DNA of 64,000 bases from Mikania micrantha (taxonomy: Eukaryota; Streptophyta; Magnoliopsida; Asterales; Asteraceae), in assembly GCA_009363875.1 (NCBI GenBank), contig CM018695.1, positions 64,540,907-64,604,906 of the forward strand, written 5' to 3'. Below, piece by piece: positions 46,264 to 58,691 of the stretch (positions within the stretch are counted from its first letter, which is position 1; each line of letters opens with the position of its first letter). Both the position numbers and the translations under genes were made by a program. The notes below the pieces were generated by a model. That model ran no database searches and had not been told where the DNA came from. It saw only the letters and a list, made by a program, of their open reading frames with translations.

Positions 46264-46816
46264 AGTTTTCGAGACTATCAGTTTAACCATTGATTGTCTC
46301 AAACTTGTGCTCAATACCCTGGTTTTGTGATGTTTTTAATGAAAGGTCTTGGAGGTTCTTGCTACTCCTTTCTTCAATTTATTTGGGTTATATTTTTTGT
46401 GTTTTGATATGGTAAACACAAGTGGGTTTTGGCTCTCCCTAATATGTGTGAAAACCTCACCCAAATCTGATCGCCATCGGATGAGTTATCAATTTTTTTT
46501 CATGTGATAAAAATGGAGGCGGATGAAAAATTTTAGGGCAGCTGGGTTTGTTTCAGAAAAGAACATGTTGATGACGAAGGTCTATCAACTTAGGGTTGTT
46601 GAAAGAGGTGTACTCTCTATTGCACATTTGGAAGAAAATAATATGAAGCTTCCTACCCATTACTTCCGAAGATGGATTTTATCTCTTCTGATCAATGACC
46701 TTCCGACCTGTTGCTTCTGAATGTGTGTTGCTTCCAATCCACTAGAGTCTTCTGATCAACTATATTTTATGAAGAGGGTGCTTCCGATCATCAAACTCCT
46801 TCCGGTCGGTAGCAAA
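46264..46816 (+). mobile_element. Internal leader of the copia-like element, left of element B
   Basis: An ATG at 46410 opens a frame of only about 30 codons, so no gag is present. From 46660 on, CTTCCGA and TTCTGATC words recur, and the same words continue at 58720-58770 beyond element B. This shows that B landed inside this element. Confidence 0.55.
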
Positions 46817-47119
46817 TGTCACACCCCCAAATTTCAACTAACGGAATCATACCGTTTGGGACGTGACAAACCAGGATCTCAGACCATTAGACATAACGAA
46901 GACATCTATATGATTTTCAAAACATACTTTTGTCTAAAACTGTAATATCAAAGTTCTACGTTGCGGAAGCGTTTTTAAAACATAAACAACCATAACGGTT
47001 TGAAAACTGTAAATTACAAAGCAAAGTTTCAAATGTTCAAATCCAAATAACAGAAATGTAAAATATGCATGCGACTCAATCTCCTAGTCCATGCTTGCTT
47101 GCTTGTGTACCTTAGCGTC

Positions 47120-47610
47120 CTGAGAAAACATGAAAATCAAGTCAACACAAAGGTTGGTGCATACACAGGTTTAAGTAATCACAAATGTTTGAAACAATTG
47201 TATGAACAAAATGTTTTCAGATAACAAAATCACACATGCATAGTCATGATAGCTAGTCATTCATACTATTTACATAAGTGGTCGACACCGAAGCTGACTG
47301 TTGCATGCGGTCGCATGTTTTGCCTTGCCACTATTGTCTAGCACAAACAATAGTAATGTGAATTGGCTAGTCAAACACTTGCATAGATCCCATCTACCAA
47401 GTGAGGTTTGTCAAACCTAATAGATCTATTTCCAACTACCACGCTTTGCACTACGGCAAACTAAACGGTTCGAAATGTAAGAACTTGTAATGCTATGTTT
47501 GTACTTAATGTAAACAACTAACTCACGCAAGTGATATGTATCTAAAATGTTTGTTGCACATGTTTTCTTCCCCAAAACAGTTAAGATAAGAAAAGGGGCC
47601 GTGTACGCAC
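47120..47610 (-). other. Intron-like unit in 3' LTR of element B
   Basis: Donor AAAG|GTGCGTACAC, followed by GGCCCCTTTTC. Acceptor ATGTTTTCTCAG|, preceded by CACCAACCTTTGTGTTGACTT. 491 nt; the other LTR has the same length at 56087-56577. Confidence 0.5.
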
Positions 47611-48005
47611 CTTTGATTGTGAATAGAATGATCAAACACGTGAAATCGCGTAGAAAGTCCTCTATAAAGAACCTGTGTTTTAACAATAACTTAGTGTTAT
47701 TCGGAATGTCGTTTTGTGATTGTAATCACATACGTGTCAACACACGTATGTTAAATTGTTAGAAACGTGCACAAATAACTACACGTGACCTTAAAGTCGT
47801 TTAATAAAATCATATAGTCCGTATACGATTTTATTTTGATAAGCGCAATTATACACGATTACGTTTTCGGGTTAAAATATGAATTTTATTATTTTATTAT
47901 GTTCTGGATTTCGTTACGGTTCCAACGCAACTTGAACGGGTTGAAACGGATTAAAATTGAATAAGTTATGATTGAAAAACCAAAATGGTTTTTAAATACT
48001 AAAAC

Positions 48006-48080
48006 TGCCAGAGGCAGGGTTCGAACCCCTGACCTCTTGGACACACAACCACGCCCAAACCAGTAGCACTTGCTCTACAT
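48006..48080 (-). other. tRNA-like module in 3' LTR of element B
   Basis: The minus strand reads CTGGTTTGGGCGTGG..TGTGTCCAAGAGGTCAGGGGTTCGAACCCTGCCTC. The B-box palindrome GGGTTCGAACCC is at 48017-48028. No acceptor stem. The same module is at about 56973-57040 in the 5' LTR. Confidence 0.5.
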
Positions 48081-49728
48081 TCGCTACTAATTTGGTTTTC
48101 AATTAGTTTTAATCAAATTAAACCGGGTTCCCTTAACTAAATTGATCCGAACCCAAACAAGTTCCGATTAGCTCAGTTTCAAACCCAATCGATCCTATGA
48201 TCATGGGCTTATTGTTCCATCATCCCAGGCGACCTCATCCCTAGTTCCAATTTGATAAACCATCAATTCAAAATTATGAAATCGGACCTACACCGCCTCG
48301 AACTCCAGTCCCAAAACCCACAATTCGACTTGATTCAATTCGTTTAAATTAGGTTGTAATACTATAGGGTTTTCTTCTAATAATGAATTTTGAAACTTTC
48401 TGATAGTTTTTATTTCATTTTCAAGTTCATTTAAATCGAAATCCCCCAAACCGATTTAATAATGAACCCTAGAACTTGAAAACCTTCGATTTGGTGTTAA
48501 ACCTTGAAATTGATTTAGGAATAACCTTAATCGAAATCTTCTGAAGCTACAAGTAGCTTTTAATTTGATTTACAGTTTCGTTTTCATGAAAACCCCCAAT
48601 TCATCTTTTCATCAAGAACCCTAGTATTAAAATCATTCAATTCGTTGTGGTTTCATGAAATTCGCATATGGGTATTGTTAATCGGGATCCTCTGAAACTA
48701 CTGATAGAATTTAATTTGACTTCTAAATTCGTTTACTCTAAAACCCCCAAACCGTCCTACACTTTGAATCCTAGAATACGAACTTGAAAAATTCGTTATT
48801 ATATGATGTAATTGTGATAGGTGTTTCCTTTAAAATGATGCTCTGAAACTACCAATGAATTTCAATTTGATTATCGATCTCATTTTCTTTAAAATCCCCA
48901 AATCGTCAATATGAAGAACCCTAGAGATCAAAGTTCCTACGATTCGATGTTAATACACGAATTGATCATATGGGTTAACTTAGTCGGCCGTTTTAGGTGA
49001 TGTAGGATTGAAAACTTACTTGATTTGATATCCAATTGAGGTATCTCGACTTTGGGTTGGAGTTCGGCCAAGCTCACGATCAATTCTTCAATCTATAATT
49101 GTTGGAACCAAATTGTCGTATGAAATAGACTCTGAAGGTGCCGATGGAAGCTTCTGAAAGTTCAATTGTGAACAATGCGATCGAATTTTGTGATGTGATA
49201 ATCACTTAGAACGGTTTTGACGTTTTGAGTAAAACTTGTGTTTAATTCGACGTTATTGATTATTGTAACTGATAATCATTGATGATAATCATCAATAGGA
49301 TGATTAGAAATGTTTAATATTCAGTTACAACCCAATTTGTGGTGAATTACAAATTCCTCATTGAATCTCACTCGAATTTTGACTTTTTAGAGTCAAAATT
49401 TCGTTTTTTTACTTGATTCACACATAATCCTTAGAGTTTAAATGTTTATAACCTTATGTAATCCTTAGTAAAAATGATTAAAGATGGTTTAATTCAATTG
49501 TAATAGATTATGGAAGAAATTTCGAGTTCCAATTGATTCTAAAACCCGAATTTTGACTATTAAGTCAAAATTGTGTTCTTTAAACTAATTACAACTTAAT
49601 CTTATATTTAATAGTTTTGGAACTGTTTTTGTTTAGTTCTAACCCTTCTACTTTGATATAGTGTAATTTCGTATGATTCTGATAACATTCGGTTAACTAG
49701 GTTAACCCGAAAATATCGGATTGTCACA

Positions 49729-50234
49729 TCATCCCCTTGTTGAAGGAATTTTCGTCCCGAAAATTGTTAAATGTTAGAAGCAATTAGGAAACTACTTGTG
49801 AGTTCACATTATACGTGTTAGTGCGATGTCTGATCATTCTGTGTACTTGTGTGCGCTCACACACAAGGTTCAACGTTTGCAACATCACACCGGAGTGTGA
49901 TCGTTCTGTGTAACTGTTTGCGTGTACACTAGTTAGTTCACCTAACTGTGTATGTTTGTGTTTGATCATACTGTGCTATGTAATCTCGCACATAGTGAGT
50001 GTTTGCAACTGTTTGTACTATATAACCTCGTACATAGTAAAATGTGTGTAGCTAATCATGTATGTACTACCATAACATGTAACATATGAAATGTAGCACA
50101 TAAAATATAATGTAACACAATGTTTATAAGAAAACCAATTGTATAAAGTGTTTGTGCTTACAGTTTGAAATCTGAAGTGTTGATGTGTGAAGCATCACGT
50201 CATCCCCTTGTTGAAGGAAATTTCGTCCCGAAAT
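49729..50234 (-). other. 3' untranslated block of element B with duplicated polypurine region
   Basis: The block CATCCCCTTGTTGAAGGAA.TTTCGTCCCGAAA.TT occurs next to the LTR (49729-49768) and again just after pol (50199-50238), about 470 bp apart. Between them lie several hairpin-forming repeats such as TACTATATAAC..GTACATAGTA. Only the LTR-side copy is in the correct place to prime. Confidence 0.75.
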
Positions 50235-51473
50235 TTAACGTGTCTTCACAGTGTTAGTAGTTTTTGTTTTGAACAGATGAGGATACTTTTTCATCATTTG
50301 ATCTTCCCTTTCCCATGTGAATTCAGGTCCACGTCTCGAATTCCAACGGACTTTGACTATCGGAATCTTGCTTTGTTTGAGTTGTTTGACCTCTCGGTCC
50401 ATGATTTCAGCTGGTTCTTCAATAAATCGTAATTGTTCGTCTACTTGTATTTCCTCCAGTGGTACAATCAATGTCTCTAAAGAAAGACATTTCTTTAAGT
50501 TCGATATGTGAAAGACATCATGAACTCCACTGAGTTCATCCGGTAATTTGAGTTGATACGCAACCGGACCAATCCTTTTCAGAATCTCAAAAGGTCCTAC
50601 ATAGCGTGGATTAAGCTTTCCGCGCTTACCGAATCGTATCACACCTTTCCAAGGTGATACCTTTAGAAGAACTCGGTCTCCTACTTGAAATTCCAATGGC
50701 TTACGACGTTTGTCAGCGTAACTCTTCTGTCGATCCCGGGTCGCTGCCATAAGGTTCCGAATTTGAACTATCTTCTCTGTCGTTTCGTGCACTGGTTCAG
50801 GACCTGTTATCTGGCTGTCACCAATTTCAGCCCAACAAACTGGCGAACGACATTTATGACCGTGCAAAGCTTCAAATGGTGCTGCCTGAATACTTGTGTG
50901 ATAACTTTTGTTGTAAGAGAATTCCACTAACGGTAAGTGGTTTTCCCAGCTATCACCAAAGTCAATTACACAAGCTCGTAACATATCCTCGAGCGTTTGA
51001 ATTGTACGTTCACTCTGACCGTCGGTCTGTGGATGATATGCGTTACTCATATCCAAACGAGTCCCCAATGACTTATGAAGTGATTTCCAAAAGTTTGAAG
51101 TGAATCGAGCATCCCGATCCGATATGATGGAAATTGGCACGCCATGTCGTGCTACCACTTCCTTGATGTAAATACGTGTCAGTTTCTCCATTTTATCAGT
51201 TTCCTTGATTGCCAAGAAATGTGCAGATTTCGTTAATCGATCGACGATTACCCATATCGTATCACAACCACTTGGTGTACGGGGTAATTTAGTAATGAAA
51301 TCCATCGAAATCTGTTCCCATTTCCACATCGGTATTTCTGGTTGTTGTAGCAAACCAGATGGTTTCTGATATTCCACTTTGACTTTAGAACAAGTCAAAC
51401 ATTTGCTAACGTACCTAGCAATGTCGGCTTTCATGTGAGGCCACCAATACAGCGCCTTTAAGTCATGATACAT
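50235..51473 (-). pseudogene. pol: Integrase and chromodomain of element B
   Basis: 412 codons open. It begins inside the HHCC finger (C-x2-C in KCLTCSKVK) and has the catalytic D (MDFITKLPRT), D (SDRDARF) and E (GQSERTIQ) with normal spacing. A GPY/F-like segment (RYVGPFEILKRIGPVAYQL) and a C-terminal chromodomain (VRWNSRRGPEFTWE) follow. The two His of the finger lie in the upstream frame, separated by a one-base shift near 51505. Confidence 0.85.
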
Positions 51474-52621
51474 CTTGTCTGATCCCGGATGGACTGAATA
51501 TCTAACTTGTGCGCTTCATCCATCACAAGTTCCCTTAAACCACCATGCAAAGGTATCCACAGTCGATTAATGAAATAACGAATTCCATCAGGCTTGACAT
51601 CCAATTGTGTTTCCATCCCTCGTAAGGATTCTTGTACCAATTTATCTTTTTCTAAGGCTTCCAGCTGAGCACTGCGTACCTTGTCAGGTAAGTCAGTATG
51701 TATCGTCATCATAAGTGCGCGAACCCGTCTTGTTCCTGTTGTGTCTTTTCTGCAAAGAGCGTCAGCTACCACATTAGCTTTTCCCGAATGGTACTTGATT
51801 GCGCATTCGTAATCATTCAACAACTCGACCCACCGTCGCTGTCTCATGTTGAGTTCCTTCTGATCAAAGATATGTTGCAGACTCTTATGATCAGTGTAAA
51901 TGGTACACTTGGTTCCATACAAATAATGTCTCCAAATCTTCAAAGCAAAAACCACTGCTCCTAATTCCAAGTCATGAGTAGTGTAATTCTTTTCGTGTGG
52001 TCGTAGTTGCCTTGAAGCGTAAGCAATCACTTTATCCCGTTGCATCAACACACATCCCAAACCCTGTGCAGATGCGTCACAGTACACTACAAAGTCTTCT
52101 GTTCCTTCCGGTAAGGACAGAATCGGCGCACTGCAAAGTTTCTGTTTCAATAACTGGAATGCAGCTTCTTGTTTATCCGTCCAGTTATACTTCGTTCCTT
52201 TGTGCGTAAGAGCTGTAAGTGGTTGAGAGATCTTTGAGAAACCATCAATGAATCGTCGGTAATAACCCGCCAAACCAAGGAATTGTCGTACCTCGGTAGT
52301 GGTCTTTGGAGCTTCCCAATTCTTAATCGCTTCAATCTTTGCTGGATCAACATGTATGCCCTTTTCATTGACTATATGACCCAAGAATTGAACTTCTCGC
52401 ATCCAGAAGTCACATTTCGAGAACTTAGCGTACAGTTGCTCTTGTTTCAATAATTCTAACAACAAACGAAGATGTTCAGCGTGCTCCTCCTCAGTCTGAG
52501 AATATATGAGAATGTCATCAATGAAAACAATGACAAACTTATCAAGATAAGGTTTACAAACTCGATTCATGAGATCCATGAATACTGCTGGAGCGTTCGT
52601 CAACCCAAATGGCATGACCAA
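51458..52621 (-). pseudogene. pol: RT C-terminal half and RNase H of element B
   Basis: 387 codons. It has VMPFGLTNAPAVFMD and FIDDILIYS (RT active site), the connection, and then RNase H with YCDASAQG, DLELGAVVF, YTDHKSLQH and NVVADAL. It runs out of frame just after DEAHK. The upstream junction near 52650 lacks several bases plus a frame change relative to element A. Confidence 0.85.
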
Positions 52622-52932
52622 GAACTCATAATGACCATAGCGCCTCCTGAAGGAATATCTTCTTCTTGAACTCTGAGTTGATGATAACCCGATCTGAGAT
52701 CAATCTTCGAGTAGTAACTCGAACCTTGCAACTGATCAAATAGATCGTCAATTCTAGGTAACGGATACCGGTTTTTGATGGTAACCTTGTTAAGTTCCTG
52801 GTAATCGATACACATACGGAAAGTCCCGTCCTTTTTCTTAACAAATAAGACTGGAGCTCCCCATGGTGAAAAACTAGGTCGTATAAATCCCTTATCCAAC
52901 AACTTTTGCAGTTGTGTAGATAACTCTTGCAT
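52600..52932 (-). pseudogene. pol: RT N-terminal half of element B
   Basis: 110 codons with LLDKGFIRPSFSPWGAP, KKKDGTFRMCIDYQELN and DLRSGYHQLR, the finger and palm start of RT. It is severed from the protease part by a small insertion near 52935 and from the active-site part by the gap near 52650. Confidence 0.8.
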
Positions 52933-53477
52933 CTCAGAATTGAAGGTGCAAGTCGATAAGGCGCCCTAGCTATCGGTGCTGCGTCTGGTGTAAGGTCGAT
53001 TCGGAATTCCACTTGTCTGATAGGTGGTAATCCCGGTAAATCTTCTGGAAATACTTCAGGAAATTCACAAACTACTGGAATGTCTTCAATCTTCTTCTCC
53101 GCTACCGGCTTTTCAGTTATAAGTGCTATAACTGCTGTATGACCTTTACACAGACATTTGTGTGCTTTCATACAAGATATGAGACGTAGTGGCGTCCTGA
53201 TCTTCTCACCTTGTACATACAATGTCTCTCCATGAGAAAGAGGTATACGAACGATCTTTTCATGGCATACTATTTCAGCCTGGTGTTTGGACAACCAGTC
53301 CATGCCAATGACTACATCAAAACTGCCTAAGGTGATAGGCATAAGGTCAATTTCCAGTGTTTGACCCATCAAATCAAGGATACATCCCTTAAGGATATGT
53401 TCTACTACAATTAACTTGCCATCAGCTAATTCTACAGTGTATGGATTCTCTAAGGCAGTGGGACTAACATTTAGCAA
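52626..53477 (-). pseudogene. pro: Protease C-terminal part and protease-RT linker of element B
   Basis: The first 185 or so codons are real: IELADGK-like protease end, FDVVIGMDWLSKHQAEIVC, then VCEFPEVFPEDLPGLPP and the start of RT (APYRLAPS). Beyond that the frame is shifted and not meaningful. The DTG active site lies upstream at about 53516-53524, where a 2-base insertion breaks the frame. Confidence 0.8.
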
Positions 53478-53610
53478 TTTAGAGAATGTATTAGATACAA
53501 AACTCTGGTCTGCACACCTGTGTCAAATAGCATAGAGGCATAGTGATTATTCAAGAGGAACGTACCCGTGACAATGTTGGGATCCTCCCGTGCCTGTCGT
53601 CCTCCAATCA

Positions 53611-54663
53611 CTAACGCCCTACCCCTAGCACCATTGTTGTTGTTATTGTTGTTGTTATTAGTGCCATTGCCGTTGCCATTGCCGTTGCCACTTGCATCAT
53701 TATTCCCGCCTTTCTTGAGTTGTGGGCAATCCTTTTTGAAGTGTCCTGGCTTACCACACTCAAAACAACCCTTCTGTGCGTTGTTCTGGTTATTGTTCTG
53801 ATTGTTGGAATTGTTTTGCAGTTCTCCGCGGCAATCCTTAGCTGCATGCCCTCCTTTGCCACACCGTTGACACTTAAACTTATCACACTGATTTCCAGCA
53901 TGATGGAATCCACACTTGTTGCACTTTGGGTGTTTACCAATATACCCCCTGATGATGATGACTGCTGACCACTGTTCGAATTGTGATAAGACCTGTGTGA
54001 ATCCAGCTTTCGGTTCTGCTGAAACGGCTGTTGATTAAAATTTTTGGTGTTGCTGCTTTCCCACTTCCTCTTGTGGTCTCCCACCTTAGTAGCTGCTGTT
54101 CGTTTAGGCAGAGTTCCTTGTAAAACTGCCTGGTCAGTCAATTGGTGCGCTAGTCGAACAACTTGTTGAATCGTTGTGGGATTTGCAGATGTAACCAACC
54201 CCTGGATCTGAGGCACTAATCCCCCGATGTACCTCTCTATCCACTTGCTTGCTGGAGTAGCCATGTGAGGTAGGAGTCTGGCCAGTTCATGTGACCGAGT
54301 CGTGTACTCCTCGATGTTTGACCCCTCCATCTTGAGATGCCAATACTCCTCCTCCAGTTTCTGCATTTCACTGCGAGGACAGTACTCCTCCTGCAGTAAG
54401 GTTTTGAATCCATTCCATGTTAGGGCATTGGCCTCACCCAATCCCAAAGTCTGAACATTGGAGTTCCACCAGGTCAATGCTAAACCCTCCAACGTACCCG
54501 TAGCATACTTGACCTTGTTTTCGTCAGGACAGTTGCACATTTCGAATACTGATTCTGCTTTCTCAATCCATCGAAGGAGTCCAATGGCCCCTTCCGATCC
54601 TTTGAAATTATGAGGTTTGCAGTCCAAGAACATCTTGAACGTACACACCGGTGGATTCACCAA
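53611..54663 (-). pseudogene. gag: Gag of element B, middle part
   Basis: About 240 meaningful codons: FKGSEGAIGLLRWIEKAE..ALTWWNSN..EEYCPRSEMQKLEEEYWHLKMEG and IQGLVTSANPTTIQQVV, the gypsy gag domain. A shift in a run of five G at about 53946 moves the zinc knuckles out of this frame, so the C-terminal part is read wrongly. Codons EEYCP align with the stop in element A. Confidence 0.8.
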
Positions 54664-54797
54664 TCCCCTGTTGGACCCTGAGGTCCTGTTGTGTGTGTCT
54701 GGGTGTAATTCGCGATTGCCTCCGCGATCCTGTTGTTAATCAGCTCATTGAGTTCTGCAACTGTCATGTGTATGTTCTCGCCCGACATGATCTTCAT
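54657..54797 (-). pseudogene. gag: Gag N-terminus of element B
   Basis: It starts at MKIMSGENIHM (or the inner ATG at 54788) with a helical AELNELINNRIAEAIANY, then Thr/Gly/Pro-rich to a shifted stop. It overlaps the next part by a few bases, marking a frameshift near 54660. Confidence 0.65.
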
Positions 54798-55028
54798 AGT
54801 TAAAATGAATGTTAGAGAGTTATCAAAATCTAATGTGAAATGTGTAAACAACATAACAAACAAACATGTAACTGTATGAATTAACACAACTGTTGGCAAT
54901 TAGTAATAGTTTTCAGTAGATGAAAATCTGATTTGAGTACAATACTTTCAAAATCAAAACATAGGTTTTCAAACATCTAATGTAGGGACACAACCCGCCC
55001 CTATTAAGTTTAAACAAAATAAAGAAAG

Positions 55029-55649
55029 TCAAGCATCCTCAATAGTGGAGTCAGCATCAGAATCAACATCCTGTGCTGGTATCCCCTCCTCCTCATCTTC
55101 CTCTTCTGCTTCAGATACAAATTGCTCTTCTAGTGCAATCAGCCTCCCCTCAGCAATGTCGGCTCGATTTTCCTCTTCTTGTACTCGTGTAGTCAGATGT
55201 ACAATGTGAGACTCCATCCCCTAAACTACACTGCGAAGCTCTGCGTATCGGGCGTTTACATCCCGAAGCTCCTGTGCCACGTGTTCAATCCGATCATTCG
55301 CCCACTTTGACTCCCATGTCAATCGGGCGACATCATCTGACTCAAATCGTGGCCTCTTACAGGCACGAAACCTAGGTGGCATACGATATGAAGACTCCTC
55401 GGTGGAATCATCCACAGGTGCTTTCTCTGGGTCTCTCGGTGGCTCCTCCTGTGGGTCATCCTCAGGATCCTCCTGTGGATCCTCCTCAGGATCCTCCTCT
55501 GGGTCGTCCTCCTCCGGATCCTCCTCCGGGTCCTCGTCCGGGTCCTCTACGGGATCCTCCTCCGGATCCTCCTCATGATCCTGAAATGCTGGAGCTATCG
55601 GCTCCTCGTCATCTAGTATGATCACGTGCGGTGGTGACGGTGCTGCCAT
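55029..55649 (-). pseudogene. Pre-gag accessory ORF of element B
   Basis: It occupies the same place as the pre-gag ORF of element A. The likely start at 55649 gives MAAPSPPHVIILDDEEP. In order: VIILDD with acidic flank; a Glu/Asp-Pro repeat (EEDP-type units, about 15) at roughly 25-70; a basic patch (RFRACKRPRF); and a coiled-coil region interrupted by an in-frame TAG at 55221-55223, then MESHIVHLTTRV..RLIALEEQF and an acidic tail (EEEDEEEG). Without the stop it would be about 206 residues, near the 230 of element A. An upstream ATG at 55703 is also open. Function unknown; the VIILDD-acidic motif resembles a SUMO-interaction motif. Confidence 0.65.
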
Positions 55650-55769
55650 ATCTGTGACATAAGACCATATGTAAATACTAGGCAAAAACAATCGTGTAAA
55701 CAAGTGTCTAATGTCTAACAGTTATAGTCTAAGTCTACTAATGCAAACCTAGTTCGCTATAACCAATGT

Positions 55770-55783
55770 CTCTGATATCAATC
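55770..55783 (-). promoter_or_regulatory. Degenerate primer-binding site, element B
   Basis: TTGATATCAGAGAC on the minus strand beside the 5' LTR, related to the iMet site TGGTATCAGAGC with several changes. Confidence 0.6.
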
Positions 55784-58691
55784 TGTCACACCCCCAAATT
55801 TCAACTAACGGAATCATACCGTTTGGGACGTGACAAACCAGGATCTCAGACCATTAGACATAACGAAGACCTCTATATGATTTTCAAAACATACTTTGGT
55901 CTAAAACTGTAATATCAAAGTTTTACGTTGCGGAAGCGTTTTTAAAACATAAACAACCATAACGGTTTGAAAACTGTAAATTACAAAGCAAAGTTTCAAA
56001 TGTTCAAATCCAAATAACAGAAATGTAAAATATGCATGCGACTCAATCTCCTAGTCCATGCTTGCTTGCTTGTGTACCTTAGCGTCCTGAGAAAACATGT
56101 AAATCAAGTCAACACAAAGGTTGGTGCATACACAGGTTTAAGTAATCACAAATGTTTGAAACAACTGTATGAACACAATGTTTGCAGATAACATAATCAC
56201 ACATGCATAGTCAAGATAGCTAGTCATTCATACTATTTACATAAGTGGTCGACACCGAAGCTGACTGTTGCATGCTGTCGCATGTTTTGCCTTGCCACTA
56301 TTGTCTAGCACAAACAATAGTAATGTGAATTGGCTAGTCAAACACTTGCGTAGATCCCATCTACCAAGTGAGGTTTGTCAAACCTAATAGATCTATTTCC
56401 AACTACCACGCTTTGCACTACGGCAAACTAAACGGTTCGAAATGTAAGGACTTGTAATGCTATGTTTGTACTTAATGTAAACAACTAACTCACGCAAGTG
56501 ATATGTATCTAAAATGTTTGTTGCACATGTTTTCTTCCCCAAAACAGTTAAGATAAGAAAAGGGGCCGTGTACGCACCTTTGATTGTGAATAGAATGATC
56601 AAACACGTGAAATCGCGTAGAAAGTCCTCTACAAAGAACCTGTGTTTTAACAATAACTTAGTGTTATTCGGAATGTCGTTTTGTGATTGTAATCACATAC
56701 GTGTCAACACACGTATGTTAAATTGTTAGAAACGTGCACAAATAACTACACGTGACCTTAAAGTCGTTTAATAAAATCATATAGTCCGTATACGATTTTA
56801 TTTTGATAAGCGCAATTATACACGATTACGTTTTCGGGTTAAAATATGAATTTTATTATTTTATTATGTTCTGGATTTCGTTACGGTTCCAACGCAACTT
56901 GAACGGGTTGAAACGGATTAAAATTGAATAAGTTATGATTGAAAAACCAAAATGGTTTTTAAATACTAAAACTGCCAGAGGCAGGGTTCGAACCCCTGAC
57001 CTCTTGGACACACAACCACGCCCAAACCCTTGCTCTACATTCGCCACTGATTTGGTTTTCAATTAGTTTTAATCAAATTAAACCGGGTTCCCTTAACTAA
57101 ATTGATCCGAACCCAAACAAGTTCCGATTAGCTCAGTTTCAAACCCAATCGATCCTATGATCATGGGCTTATTGTTCCATCATCCCAGGCGACCTCATCC
57201 CTAGTTCCAATTTGATAAACCATCAATTCAAAATTATGAAATCGGACCTACACTGCCTCGAACTCAAGTCCCAAAACCCACAATTCGACTTGATTCAATT
57301 CGTTTAAATTAGGTTGTAATACTATAGTGTTTTCATCTAATAATGAATTTTGAAACTTTCTGATAGTTTTTATTTCATTTTCAAGTTCCTTTAAATCGAA
57401 ATCCCCCAAACCGATTTAATAATGAACCCTAGAACTTGAAAACCTTCGATTCGGTGTTAAAACTTGAAATTGATTTAGGAATAACCTTAATCGAAATCTT
57501 CTGAAGCTACAAGTAGCTTTTAATTTGATTTACAGTTTCGTTTTCATGAAAACCCCCAATTCATCTTTTCATCAAGAACCCTAGTATTGAAATCATTCAA
57601 TTCGTTGTGGTTTCATGAAATTCGCATCTGGGTTTTGTTAATCGGGATCCTCTGAAACTACTGATAGAATTTAATTTGACTTCTAAATTCGTTTACTCTA
57701 AAACCCCCAAACCGTCCTACACTTTGAATCCTAGAATACGAAGTTGATAAATTCGTTATTATATGATGCAATTGTCATAGTTGTTTCCTTTAAAATGATG
57801 CTCTGAAACTACCAATGAATTTCAATTTGATTATCGATCTCATTTTCTTTAAAATCCCCAAATCGTCAATATGAAGAACCCTAGAAATCAAAGTTCCTAC
57901 GATTCGATGTTAATACACGAATTGATCATATGGGTTAACTTAGTCGGCCGTTTTAGGTGATGTAGGATTGAAAACTTACTTGATTTGATATCCAATTGAG
58001 GTATCTCGACTTTGGGTTGGAGTTCGGCCAAGCTCACGATCAATTCTTCAATCTATAATTGTTGGAACCAAATTGTCGTATGAAATAGACTCTGAAGGTG
58101 CCGATGGAAGCTTCTGAAAGTTCAATTGTGAACAATGCGATCGAATTTTGTGATGTGATAATCACTTAGAACGGTTTTGACGTTTTGAGTAAAACTTGTG
58201 TTTAATTCGACGTTATTGATTATTGTAACTGATAATCATTGATGATAATCATCAATAGGATGATGAGAAATGTTTAATATTCAGTTACAACCCAATTTGT
58301 GGTGAATTACAAATTCCTCATTGAATCTCACTCGAATTTTGACTTTTTAGAGTCAAAATTTCGTTTTCTTTTTACTTGATTCACACATAATCCTTAGAGT
58401 TTAAATGTTTATAACCTTATGTAATCCTTAGTAAAAATGATTAAAGATGGTTTAATTCAATTGTAATAGATTATGGAAGAAATTTCGAGTTCCAATTGAT
58501 TCTAAAACCCGAATTTTGACTATTAAATCAAAATTGTGTTCTTTAAACTAATTACAACTTAATCTTATATTTAATAGTTTTGAAACTGTTTTTGTTTAGT
58601 TCTAACCCTTCTACTTTGATATAGTGTAATTTCGTATGATTCTGATAACATTCGGTTAACTAGGTTAACCCGAAAATGTCGGATTGTCACA
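55784..58691 (-). repeat. 5' LTR of element B
   Basis: 2,908 bp. It has the same internal landmarks as the 3' LTR: intron-like unit 56087-56577 and B-box palindrome 56984-56995. Confidence 0.9.
56087..56577 (-). other. Intron-like unit in 5' LTR of element B
   Basis: Donor AAAG|GTGCGTACAC at 56577 and acceptor TTTTCTCAG| at 56087, 491 nt. Confidence 0.5.

Larger units (their letters stand above)
46817..49728 (-). repeat. 3' LTR of element B
   Basis: It begins TGTCACACCCCCAAATTTC and ends ..GGATTGTCACA. It contains an intron-like unit (47120-47610) and a tRNA-like module (near 48006-48080). Confidence 0.9.
46817..58691 (-). mobile_element. Complete Ty3/gypsy chromovirus (element B), decayed
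   Basis: 11,875 bp with LTRs of 2,912 and 2,908 bp that are about 99% identical by eye. The flanks GCAAA / ACAAA are a 5-bp duplication with one mismatch. Gene order is as in element A, but coding is broken by about six frameshifts and one stop. It sits inside a copia-like element. The truncated element at 14893-28957 is the same family. Confidence 0.9.

Noticed and set aside
48006..48080. tRNA gene
   Set aside because: B box and partial D arm only; no acceptor stem or clean anticodon loop.
53568..53968. Plus-strand Leu-rich frames
   Set aside because: Antisense of the Asn-rich gag tail and knuckles of element B.
55376..55621. Pro-rich plus-strand frame
   Set aside because: Antisense shadow of the Glu/Asp-Pro repeat in the pre-gag ORF of element B.
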